From NCBI GenBank assembly GCA_943704495.1, contig CALSCR010001236.1, positions 1 through 31,011 of the forward strand: DNA of 31,011 nucleotides, read 5' to 3'. Below the pieces are notes generated by a model. It saw only the letters and a program-made list of their open reading frames with translations. It did no database searches and was not told the DNA's origin. The position numbers were made by a program, and so were the translations under genes. Positions 18,903-28,719 of the stretch are shown here, one piece after another. Numbering within the stretch: position 1 is the stretch's first letter; each line of letters begins with the position of its first letter. The stretch is from Pigoraptor chileana (lineage: Eukaryota; Opisthokonta; Filasterea).

Positions 18903-21900
18903 TGTTGCAATGACAGTCCCTTTCCCTCTTGTGCTGGCTTGGAGAACGATGTACCTCCCTCGCTTTGCTTATACTTCAGTTGACACAATTGCACCCGGCA
19001 CGTGACGCCCGGCATTGCAGCTGGCTTTACTCGAACCGAATTGCAACACTTCCAAGCGGGATATTCGACAGCCTTACTTTGCTGAACTCACTGTGAGTGT
19101 AGTGAGACTGACGTAGCCTCTATGACTGTTTTGAACTGTTCTGCACCCGGGAGAAGAAACACTCAAAATCGCATCATGACAATAATTCATCTGATTGCAT
19201 GCCGGCACTGCGCCGCGGCAAATTCTTTTTTGACTGAATGACATTCAATTGCTACAGTGACCTCAGCTTCAACCAAATTGCGACACTTCCGAGTGGAATA
19301 TTCGACAAGCTCGCGGTGCTTGCTTCTCTGTGGGTGCAATTGCGTGTAGTGGCATGGGAACATAGAGAGAACAATTGCTTTGTTTTTGGCTTTAATTGGT
19401 GCAAGATGTGCATTACCTAGTGATCCAGTAATTGACTTAGTCAAGCCCTGCTTTATTATAATACACTGTGCCACTTCCTGTGACTCATCAACCGCAGTCG
19501 GCTAGATTCGAACCAGCTTGCGTCATTTCCGAGCGGGATATTCGACAAGGCCACTAAGCTCAATGATGTCCCGGTATGTGCCACAAGCTAAGTCTCAGCG
19601 TCGATGCCGACGGAAGTTCACTGGCATGCGGACTGGTTCGAGCGTTACATTATCATATTCCACGCTTAAAGCAGCTAATAGTGCCGTCAGATGGGATGCA
19701 TGCTGTGTGGCATGTTTTTATTGTCGTAAATTAATGGCCCTGCAACTGGCAACTTCACTACACGATGACTTGCCGAATGTATGGAGCACATTTGCAATAG
19801 CATGCACTTACAGCAACGGCACTGTAATGTGTGTTGTTTTAAATTTGTCGACGTCTTGGTGATCACTGACATAGTAGCATAGCCGGAATAGGATGTCCTA
19901 CTAAAACTAGTGTGGGTGAGTAACTTCGGCTGCTGTCTTAATTGTGGCTGAGTCGACAACTGAAGCGATGTGTCTTTCGTGTGTGTGTATATGCAGGCGT
20001 TCGTCGGTGAATTTCTTATATCAGGTGTTTGGCTCGACAACAACCCCGGAAACATCGGCAATGTCTGCGCCAGTCCCACAAACCATTGCGTCAAGAAGAC
20101 GTGTACCACGTGCTTTTGTGACCTCGGCTGGACAGGCTCGACCTGTTCTTCAATCTGTCCGACAGGGACTTACGGTTCAAACTGCACACTGTCATGCGCC
20201 TGCCAAAACGGGGTGACACTATGCAATCGCTTCACGGGCGTTTGCGACTGCACTAATGTTATGGGATGGACGGGCGTAAGGTGCGACACTCCGTGTGCTG
20301 GGGATCGTTTCGGCAAAAACTGCAGCCAGCCCTGTAATTGCACAAATGGTTCAGTCTGCAACAGGTTCAGCGGAGCGTGCACGTGCCCTGCCGGATGGGG
20401 AGGCTTCAGGTGCAATGTTGCGTGTGCGGGCGACCGTTTTGGCTCCAATTGCACTCAGCTATGCAGCTGCAAGAATGGGGCAGCCTGCAATCGGTTCACT
20501 GGAGTGTGTGCGTGCACTGCGGGGTGGAATGGCACCAACTGCGACATTGCGTGTGCCGACGACCGATTCGGAGTCAACTGCAACGGTACCTGCAACTGCA
20601 AAAACGGTGCGGCATGCGACCGTTTCACGGGGGTGTGTGCGTGCACGGCGGGGTGGACGGGGCAAAAGTGCGATGTTGCTTGTGCGGGCGACCGCTTCGG
20701 TCTCAACTGCACTCAGCAATGTAGCTGCAAGAACGGAGCACTCTGTGATCGATATACTGGAGTGTGCACGTGTCCTGCAGGATGGAGTGGCCCCACATGC
20801 AATGTTACGTGCCCCATCGGACACTACGGGCCAAACTGTTCCCTTGCGTGTGCGTGCGGCAACGGTCGCTGCAACAACGTCAATGGCGCTTGCACGTGCT
20901 CGCAAGGATCTGGGTTTTACGGGTCGTCGTGCTCACGTGAGTTTTTTATTTAATGCTGCGAAATTGCGCGCCGATTGTACTTGCGTTGCCGGATAGCATG
21001 TGCACCTCCCTGGCGTTGGGCCTGACTGACTCACATTGCGCGCAGACTGGCTGTGTCCCTAATGAGGTCGATTGTTTTCTGTTTCGTTACAGCATGCACA
21101 TGCAACCTTGGACGTTGCGAGGATGGCTTTTTCGGCAATGGAAGTTGTAACTGCAGTGCTTTGCTCGGCATAGGCGGCACGCACTGCAACATAACATGTG
21201 ATAATCTTCCTGGAGCGCAGTCGTACGGTTATGCGTGTCAGAAGTTCTGCAGCTGCGAGAATGGTGCGGCGTGCAATGCATCCACTGGAGACTGCACGTG
21301 TGCGTTTGGTTGGAAGGGGACGTTGTGTAATGTTGTCATCCCTCCGTCCTCACCAAAGGTCAATGCGACTGCAGAAGTGAGCCAATACCGCATTGGCATT
21401 CGACTCAGATGGTCCCACGATGAGGTCGGTCCGCGTACGTGGAACACTCCCGGATGGCGCTATGAGATTAGTAGGACGGGATGCTACCCCATGTTGTTCC
21501 ACGTGGTAAGTGTCGTCACTTTATTGACGTTTTCTTGACAAGCCATCTGATTTATGTCGTTCATGTGCATGTCCTTGTGTCCGCCAGTCAATGTATTTCT
21601 GTATGTGTGTTGCCCCGCGTGGGACAGATAATGCTGTATATGCATATGTGTTGCGGGTGCACGGTGCATGTGGGTGCGGCATCATGTATGTACATGTTGG
21701 TGTGCCCCATCTTCTGACCTGTGCAACAGACCGGGCGGGAATTGCACAAATTTATGCACAGTCCTAGTCACTTGAGTATCAGTGCTTTTTTATTATTATA
21801 CTGAATCAGTGACCAAACGGCAACGCACACTAATCACTGAGTGTCATTTGCAGGTTGACGATGCACTCACATTCCTTGATACCAATGTCGTCATTGGCCA

Positions 21901-24900
21901 AGGATACACGTACTATGTGAGGGCTTATAACAGCAGAAACGTGTCCTCTGCACCGTCCGCTCCTGCCGGAATCGAGAGTCTCCAGAAGGCAGAAGTGCCT
22001 TTGCCCCCATACAACATCTCGTCAACTCCAACGCTCAATCCGGACAACCAACAGCCGATGATCAAGTTCACGTGGAAGGAAGACACGAGCAGCGGACCCA
22101 TCACCAACACTTTCATCTTCCGCGACCATCTCCTCATCTTGGAGGGACAGACAGCGACAGAGTACAAGGACCGCAACGTCGTATTTGGCAGAAAATATGA
22201 TTACGAAATCATTAGTGCTAATCAATACGGAAACTCGACGACGACGAGCTTCAGTGAGACTGCCTCTGTTGGCCCGGCTGATCAGGCGGGCACTCCAACA
22301 GGCGGGTTGTCGTCCTCGTCGGGTAGTGTCGCGGGTCCCGTGGCCGGTGGCATCATTGGCGCAATTGTTGGCGCTGCAGGCGTCGTCTTTGGTATTCTCT
22401 TTGTTCGCAAACAAACGTTACGCAAGAGTATGGCAGCGCTCGCACAGTCGGAGCTCAACTTGATCGATACCGTCGTGCGGCGACCAGAGATTGCCGAAAT
22501 CGAAATCCCTGGAACCTGCATCCTCCTCCGCAATCGCATTGGCGGTGAGTGCATATCGAATGTGTGATGTAAAATGTGTGTCGCGACTCGACCGCTTGTG
22601 TTTGTCTCACGCGACAGGAGCATGATTGCCAGTGTATTTGTGCCATGTGTTGTTTTTAGAATGTCTTCGTCTTTCGCTTGCATGTTTTGCATACGTGAAT
22701 GTTTGTTTATCTGAAGTGATCCAACCGCAAATGTCAGCGGCATTGATGGCAACCGTCGAGTACAAAACTGAAACTGTTGCAGGATGCAAAGCCACTGATA
22801 TGATCCATTTAATTCTGACGGTGTTTCCACAATTCCTTCGGCTGTAACAAATTGTAAATGACAGAGGGCGAGTTTGGCGAGGTATTTCTTGCCGACGTCA
22901 GTCCTCGCAACGGAAGTCCTGGCGTGGTGATAAAAGCAGCCGTCAAGACGTTCAAGGTGACGTCTCTGTCGACAGTGGACGAAATACGGTCGGCGCGGAG
23001 TGCGTTTATGGCGGAGATTGACCTGATGCGGACCATTCCAACACACGCCAACGTCATTGAGCTCATCGGCGTCTGCACACAGGTCAGTGGGATTCCAGTG
23101 TCATGCCGTTGTTGGGGGTCGACAGATTCTGTCCGTGTGCTTTGCGTGCCAGTCTGGCAGAAGTCAGCCTGTTTATACCGTAGATATAGCTCAGCCAGGG
23201 TGGGACGGCTCTGTCATCGGACCGGATATTATAGCGGTCCAGTACAACTTCTCTGACCATTGCATTGATCCACTGTGTTCGCGATCACTACTGAGTCCTC
23301 TCTCAGTGTCTATCGTTGTGTGATGCCGCGTTACCAAAATTTGATAGTTAAAAGGGCAAATTGTTCAGTACTAATACACTCACCCATGTGTGCATGCATT
23401 GCCTTTCTTTTGCTTACACAGAGCGAGCCCAACTGCATGATCCTCGAGTTCGCGGCTCACGGCGACCTGCGACACTTTCTCGCGGACAGCAATGCCAGTG
23501 ACTTTTCGGCTACGGACCTTCTTTGCTTTTGCATGGGTGAGACCTGAGGACTGATACGCCACCTATAAGGATGTGTGCGGATGTGTAACAACACATGGCA
23601 GCAATTTGCAGCAGCCGAACCAAAGTCACTGACTTCAATTTTCGGTCGTTCCGTTTAAGTGAAGTCCTGATTGGCACACTCCACAGTAGTGTTGTTATGT
23701 CACCATTTTTGATACTCCGCTGACATTAAAAATTCGTCGGCGGCAACATTTTCAGACGTTGCGCGCGGAATGGAGCACCTTGCCAAGTGCGAAATTGTTC
23801 ACAGGTGGGTATGGTGGTCGTCGGGCTTATGACTTGCCGGCTATTTGCCAGCCCTCAGTATCCTGCTGTACAAAGACACAATACCATGTTGCATGCAAAA
23901 CTGTCCTGTCAGTTAATCGCGATTCCACCGCCATCGACGGGTGCTTGGAACTGATGCATTTGACTGTCTCCATGGTTATACCCCGGGTGGGATGCGTGTC
24001 TGCATGTGTGCATGTCGTGTGTTGCGCAGGGATCTCGCGGCTCGCAACTGCATAGTCGTCGCCGGTCCGCGTGGTCCGAACACTCTCGAGAGAGGCTGGA
24101 AGCTGAGTGCCAAGGCGCAGGTGATCGTGAAGGTGGCTGACATGGGCCTGTCGCGCGATACAGCCACGTCCGGGGACTACTACGTCGCCAAAACACGGAG
24201 GAAACTGCCTGTCAAATGGTGCGTGTGTGTGTGTGTGTGTTGGTTTGTTTGTTCATGAATGTGTGGTTGTGTGTGTGTGTGTGCATGTGTGTTTGTAGTT
24301 GTGTGTGTGGTTGTGTGTGTGTGTATGGTTGTGTTTGTGTTTGTGTTTGTGAATAAGCCGTCGTGAGTGCCATAGTCCGTCCACTCAGTCGGCGAAGGAT
24401 GTCACGTGCACCACCAGACTTGTGGCTAACATAACAACCATTTAATTCTAAACAACAACAACAAAACAATAGGATGGCGCCCGAGTCTCTGGATCGCAGA
24501 CTGTGGACGCACGCCTCCGACGTGTGGTCGTTTGGCGTTGTCATGTGGGAGGTGTTTGCCCGCGGAGCAAAGCCATATCCCGGCATAGAGAACCACGCCA
24601 TATCGAGTAAGTCAGTCGTGGCTGAAATGGGAATTCATCCATTCGTTGTTTCGTTACAATTGCAAATGGCCCCCAACGACAGACTGACATGTGCCCCATT
24701 ATCAACTATGTATTTCGACAATCGACAGCGTATCTCTCTCAGAACAAGCGGATGGAACCGCCATGGGACTGCCCGAGCGTTGCGTCTGCGGCAATGGAGG
24801 CGTGCTGGCGGAAGCATGCGGAGACACGCCCGCAGTTCTCTCAGCTCGTTCTCCAACTGCGACGCGGAATGGCTGTGATGTGCGGCATAGAGGGCGGTGG

Positions 24901-25171
24901 CGGCGTCGGTGGCGTCGGTCTGAAACCGGACAACAGTACCACCCATCTGCATCCGTCGGCGGTCGGCGGCACAGTCAGCAGCAAGCATTCTGCACGACAG
25001 CCCGAAGCATTCGCGCTGACCCCTTCAAAGGGAGCATTCGCAGAGACAGCGGTGTCAGTGGCGCCGGTGGGCGAAGATGCAGGTGTATACACACTTGAGA
25101 ATGTGATGTTTTACAAAGACGGCGACTCGACGAGCTGCGGCGCATACGACAACGACAGCAGTATTGCCTGA
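15451..25171 (+). CDS. LRR-EGF-FN3 receptor tyrosine kinase
   Basis: Twenty-two exons join in frame into 1407 residues: 15451-15614, 15947-16018, 16390-16461, 16884-16955, 17103-17174, 17370-17441, 17796-17867, 18275-18346, 18471-18542, 18773-18844, 19021-19092, 19258-19329, 19498-19573, 19997-20936, 21093-21505, 21854-22544, 22865-23082, 23422-23536, 23756-23804, 24030-24218, 24473-24606 and 24729-25171. Order of parts: signal peptide (1-28), LRR N-cap [10 protein letters not shown], 13 LRRs (55-344 plus cap), Cys-rich cap, about seven EGF-like units (398-742), two FN3 domains (about 748-940), membrane helix (about 956-979), kinase (about 1018-1306) and a tail with three Tyr. Kinase landmarks: GEGEFGEV, K1053 in AVKTF, the Glu in [16 protein letters not shown] (Asp1154), D1190-MG, YY in the activation loop, [22 protein letters not shown] and RPQF. 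It is a plasma-membrane receptor predicted to be active; ligand unknown. It belongs to the animal-type tyrosine kinase group, but I know no orthologue with this ectodomain. Confidence 0.96.
17491..17776 (+). repeat. Tandem copies of dispersed repeat with CT microsatellite
   Basis: This lies in the RTK intron 17442-17795. ATATCATTGTGGAGTCCATGG begins copy A (unit 17531-17590), a shorter copy B starts at 17605, and copy C spans 17710-17770. CTGACTTCGCTCT recurs at 17491 and 17638. A CT run (about 17655-17700) separates B and C. Related words occur in TNPO3 intron 4 (8741-8796) and, more weakly, at 27432-27470. The GAATCCCAC part resembles a tRNA B-box, so a tRNA-derived SINE fragment is possible but unproven. 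Confidence 0.6.
18872..18906. repeat. (GC)n(GT)n alternating purine-pyrimidine tract
   Basis: GCGCGCGCGCGCG runs straight into GTGTGTGTGTGTGTG, about 34 bp of strictly alternating purine and pyrimidine, near the donor of the RTK intron 18845-19020. Such tracts are classic Z-DNA formers. Confidence 0.85.
20156..21330 (+). repeat. EGF-like (MEGF/laminin-type) repeat block of the RTK
   Basis: About seven units follow the pattern C-x-G-D-R-F-G-x-N-C, C-x-C-x-N-G, C-x-C-x-A-G-W-x-G-x-x-C. Unit boundaries are marked by DRFGKNC, DRFGSNC, DRFGVNC, DRFGLNC, HYGPNC and YGYAC. Five of them share long stretches of nucleotide sequence (GCGGGCGACCG, CGGGGTGGA), pointing to recent tandem duplication. Unlike the LRRs, most units lie inside one 940 nt exon (19997-20936), so they were amplified within an exon rather than with introns. 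Confidence 0.93.
24219..24350. repeat. TG-rich tract at RTK kinase intron donor
   Basis: The donor after the LPVKW codon runs GTGCGTGTGTGTGTG, and TG/TTG repeats continue for about 130 bp of a 254 bp intron. The acceptor side is AAC-rich. Confidence 0.92.
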
Positions 25172-25613
25172 TCACGTGCTGATCACGTGTTGCTGACAAT
25201 ATCTATTTACTTTGTAACTATTTTTCCCCATTAATGCCCATAAATAGATGCGAATTTGAAAAATACTCCAGGATTACTCTGCATTACTCTGCATTACTCT
25301 ATATTACTCTGCACTACTCTGGAAATCAAGGACGAATGCACACGACTGACAGGAGACGATTGTAACCTTCTTGTGAGTCAAGGCACCTTACAATAATCTT
25401 CATCAATCTTCATTAGTGCTTTTTTGAAAAGACCCCTACATTCTTTTTACACACTCATTCGATCTCGCTCTCTCGTCCCTTTTGAAGCAAGTGGTGCTCT
25501 GCGCGCATTTTTGTGTGCAAAAGTTTGAAGGTTAGAAGTTCACGAGCATCCACCTCTGCTCCACACAGGCGCTCAGCAAACTGTGGGGATCTGAGAATAA
25601 AGCAACAATAAGA
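25172..25613. other. RTK-HAPSTR1 spacer
   Basis: GATCACGTG occurs twice within 20 bp just after the RTK stop (25171-25190). An AT-rich part with CCATTAATGCCCATAAATAG follows, then a decamer tandem repeat (25271-25320) and a CT-rich stretch (about 25460-25480). It must hold the 3' end of the RTK transcript and the promoter of HAPSTR1; no TATA box is evident. Confidence 0.6.
25271..25320. repeat. 10 bp tandem repeat, five copies
   Basis: Five consecutive decamers have the consensus GCATTACTCT (GGATTACTCT, GCATTACTCT twice, ATATTACTCT, GCACTACTCT). The unit is close to one helical turn. It lies 100 bp past the RTK stop and 300 bp before the next start codon. Confidence 0.95.
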
Positions 25614-27028
25614 ATGGCGTCGGGTCACGGCCGCGGGACAACGCGTGCTCCGACGGCCACAAATGACCGACTTGGGCGCACAAATGGAGATGCATTGGCA
25701 GGGAACGTGAGTGAGACTAATAACGGCGGGGCTTCTGTCCTGTTGCGCGCACCTCCTTCGTCGAGTGTGGTGGACGATGATCCGGACAGGGCATTGTGGC
25801 AATCATTCCAGACTGCCGCGGGCCACGTGACCAATCTGTACCGCGGTGAGTGCCTCGGGATTCCTTCTCCCTAAAACTCTGCATGGGACTGGTGCGAGTG
25901 TTGTGCTCACACGCGACTTGAGGTTCGAAGCAAATTCTTCTTTATTTATTCAACCTTTTGTGTTTTATTGGTTTGGATGATCCCTCCCTTTCGTGTGCAG
26001 AGAGTCAAAAGCAACAGCGGCGTATGTACGCATCCGGTGCTGCTGATGCGCTTGATGATGTGCTGATGTGGGCAAAACAACAGATGGGTGGCGGTGTCGG
26101 ATCGGTCCTTCCTGTCGGTCACGTGCACGCCACACAATCATCGCCGCGACGGAGTGTGCCTGCGCACGTGACTTCCGGGGGGCACCATTTGCCGCGGCCG
26201 CACAATTACCACAGCGGAACTGGTGACGGTCACAGTTGGGGAGTGCGAGGGGCGTTTGGCGGGAGTGACGGAGCTGGGGATGGCAACAGCGAGTTTTCGC
26301 CTGCATCGCCCCAGCTTCACGCGGCGGGATCAACACATAACAACAGCTGCAACAACAATAGCGGGAGCATCAGTGGAAACAGTGGCAACAACTGTCACGG
26401 GGGAGTATTGCGCGGAGTCCCTGGGACAGAGTATGTGCGCATCGACGCCGTCGTGCAGTTTGTGCAGAGCCTCGTGGAGCGGTATGCAGCCCCGGATGCG
26501 CCTTGTAAACGCGACTCGGACGCAATAGTCGCGGGGGCGGTGGGCAATATGTCCCTGGGGAATACTCGTTCATCCGGGGCGCACGGGACTGCACCACTCG
26601 CAGCCCCGCCCGCAGCTGCAGCCGCCGGATCCATCGCAGGTGACCAGAGTACCGCACCGCACTTGCACGCCTCACTTCTGCACCACATCAATGGCAATGG
26701 TAACAACAACGCGTCGTCCTTTTCGGATGGAATCAATCTGTGCGACAGCACCGTGCGAATGCCTGCCCCCGCGCTCACACTCTCGACGATGCAACAAACC
26801 GGTCCCGGGCGGCGGCCGCTGGCGGGTCACATGGATCACGTGGGTTGCGGGGGCGCTGTGGATGTTGACGGCAATGAGCACGCGTCCTTGTGTCATAATC
26901 GCAAGCGGCCGCGGGAACATACGGGGCCGTGCGATGGGCGGGAGTGCCAGTGCGAGTGTGATGTCGGCGCTGTGTTTGGCGGTGCGTGCGACTGCCTCAT
27001 GTCCAAGCGGTGGCGGCACTTTGAGTAG
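25614..27028 (+). CDS. HAPSTR1: HAPSTR1 (C16orf72) family stress-response protein
   Basis: Animal HAPSTR1 is a nuclear partner of the ubiquitin ligase HUWE1 and modulates responses to DNA-damage, proteotoxic and other stresses. Two exons, 25614-25845 and 26001-27028, join in phase 1 into 419 residues. The conserved core crosses the junction: LWQSFQTAAGHVTNLYR, then ESQKQQRR, then DDVLMWAKQQ; human has LWVPFQNAATAVTNLYKES and KDVLAWVK. A second weak match is YVRIDAVVQFV, at the position of human RREDLISFL. The protein is longer than the human one (about 275) because of Gly/Asn/His/Ala-rich low-complexity inserts, such as the Asn/Ser-rich run near 25-30% of the exon 2 product. The C-terminus has a basic RKRPREH and a Cys-rich CDGRECQCECD stretch not known to me from animals. 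Start choice: first ATG, with coding-like sequence immediately after. Confidence 0.88.
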
Positions 27029-28719
27029 GCGTGTGCATTGTGCGTGCTTGATTGCGTGGGCATCTGCATTGGATTTGTGGTCCCTCTCTCCCGCTCTCGC
27101 TCGCCCCACCGTTCACAGCCGGTCATCCCGCCTCGTGGATAGCGCTTGTACTGGATTATATGGTTGACTATGGTTTGATCGCTGTACCGCGTTTCCTTGC
27201 ATTTTGTCTTTCGCGTTGTTTGCGTGTGCTCTGTGCGTGTGCGTGCTCGTCTTTGTTTATTTTATTTACCAACGGTTTGTACATAGTCTCGCGTAACCCG
27301 CATGTGTCAGTTGTGTCTGTTGATATTATGATTTACATCGCGCTCCTCATGTTTGTACTTGGATTTACATAGTTGCGTGCACGCTGTGCTCCATCTCGCT
27401 CGCTTCTCTTATGTCGAGTGCCGGTCTGTTGTGGAGTCCGTGGAGACACTGATTCAAATCGTACATTTCCGGAGTCTCTGCGGAATGTGTGTTAATTTGT
27501 GTTCGCTCTCCGTCGCAGAGGATGTGTCTTTAAGGTGCAAACGTGGTGTGTTTGTTGTGACTTTCTAATCTGCGTTCAGTTCTCATGGGCACTGGTCAGT
27601 CCCGCCTTCAGTTGTTCTTACGCTTACACGCCGGCCGCTTTGTATCTCTCACTCACCTCCATTGCCAAATCGCTGGTCGATTTGCACGTGACTGATGGTC
27701 ACCGCGGACAGTGGAATGAATGAAGCATTGAAGTCTCTGTTCTGTGGCTTCAACTTCTTGAAGTGTAGATGTCAGGAGGGATTGAATGCCAGGGACGCTC
27801 AGCCTGGTCGCAATGGCAATGGCAGTGATAGGGAGAGGGTAGCTTCAGTTGTGGGCACAGTGGTCCGTGGCAATTGGTTCTTGCGTCTGTGGCATTAAAA
27901 GAATTGCAAGGTACGCCGTCAGTCGAGTTTAAGATGATTTTGTCCACCTTGATCACTTCTTTTGTCAGTCTTAGTCATTACATAAGATTCGGTAAATGTA
28001 ATTATTGTCACACGTCATGTGTCGATTGGTGACGGCGACCAGAAACTGCAGCGCACAGTTACCTGACGTGTCCACATTCGCCGTTAGTGTGGACGGACAG
28101 GGGCCGCAAAAATAGTACAATATTAGGGTATTACAATACTCTCCATGACTACAATAAAAGCACAAATCGATAGAAAATCGTACAGACACAGTCACGCTTC
28201 AGTACCCAATGAAAGCGCCTTTTAATTAGGCACAGTGTCTGTCTTAACTGGACTCCATAGAATTTGCACCAACGCTAAGCTCGACAGAAAGTGGCGCAGA
28301 CTAAGCCACTCTGTAATTCATTTGATGGAAAGGCCATAGTGAGGCAAACGACCGACGATGCTGAGGCGCAGACCCGCCACGCAAAAGCAACTCCGGCAGC
28401 AGATAAACTGCATAGTACACAAAACACACACACGCACGCACATACGCGGCACACACGCACATGAAATGAAAACGAAGATACGGACACACACGTTGTCTAG
28501 CAAACACGCATTGTCACACGAATTCAACCAACATAAGCAAAGCGAGAGGCTGATATGCCGTCCCCACCGACCCTCAGAGAAAGAGGGATCCAGAGCGATC
28601 CAGACAGAATTCCATGGAAAATTGGGCCATTTTTACAGAATCACCGCCACACAAATAAATTAAATGGCAGCACATTCAGGCCATCCCACAGACGTGACAA
28701 CCATAAACACAACCAATGA
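27029..28719. other. Convergent gene-poor spacer
   Basis: This lies between the HAPSTR1 stop and the RNF10 stop. The first ~500 bp is T/G-rich and probably 3' untranslated sequence of HAPSTR1. 27432-27470 resembles a shortened copy of the dispersed repeat (TGGAGTCCGTGG, GACACTGATTCAAATC). 28420-28460 is an imperfect CA tract, sense GT for RNF10. Short open frames exist but none shows coding character or homology I can recognise. Confidence 0.6.

Larger units (their letters stand above)
15947..19573 (+). repeat. One-exon-per-LRR array (12 exons)
   Basis: Eleven exons are exactly 72 nt with phase 2 introns on both sides, and the twelfth (19498-19573) is 76 nt and returns to phase 0. Each encodes 24 residues of the form L[23 protein letters not shown], the Leu codon being split CT|N at every junction. 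Nucleotide identity among exons is high (AACCAAATTGCGACACTTCC recurs almost unchanged in the exons at 16390, 17370, 18471 and 19258), while the introns (124-422 bp) do not resemble one another, except for local repeats. The first exon of the array (15947) is the most divergent. The layout parallels the LRR exons of vertebrate glycoprotein-hormone receptors. Confidence 0.96.

Noticed and set aside
22282-23046. 254-codon minus-strand open frame
   Set aside because: It is antisense to the RTK membrane and kinase exons and crosses an intron; the plus strand has clear kinase homology.
23176-23205. tRNA-like GTAGATATAGCTCAGCCAGG in an RTK intron
   Set aside because: It resembles a D-arm, but no anticodon stem or T-arm follows at the right distance.
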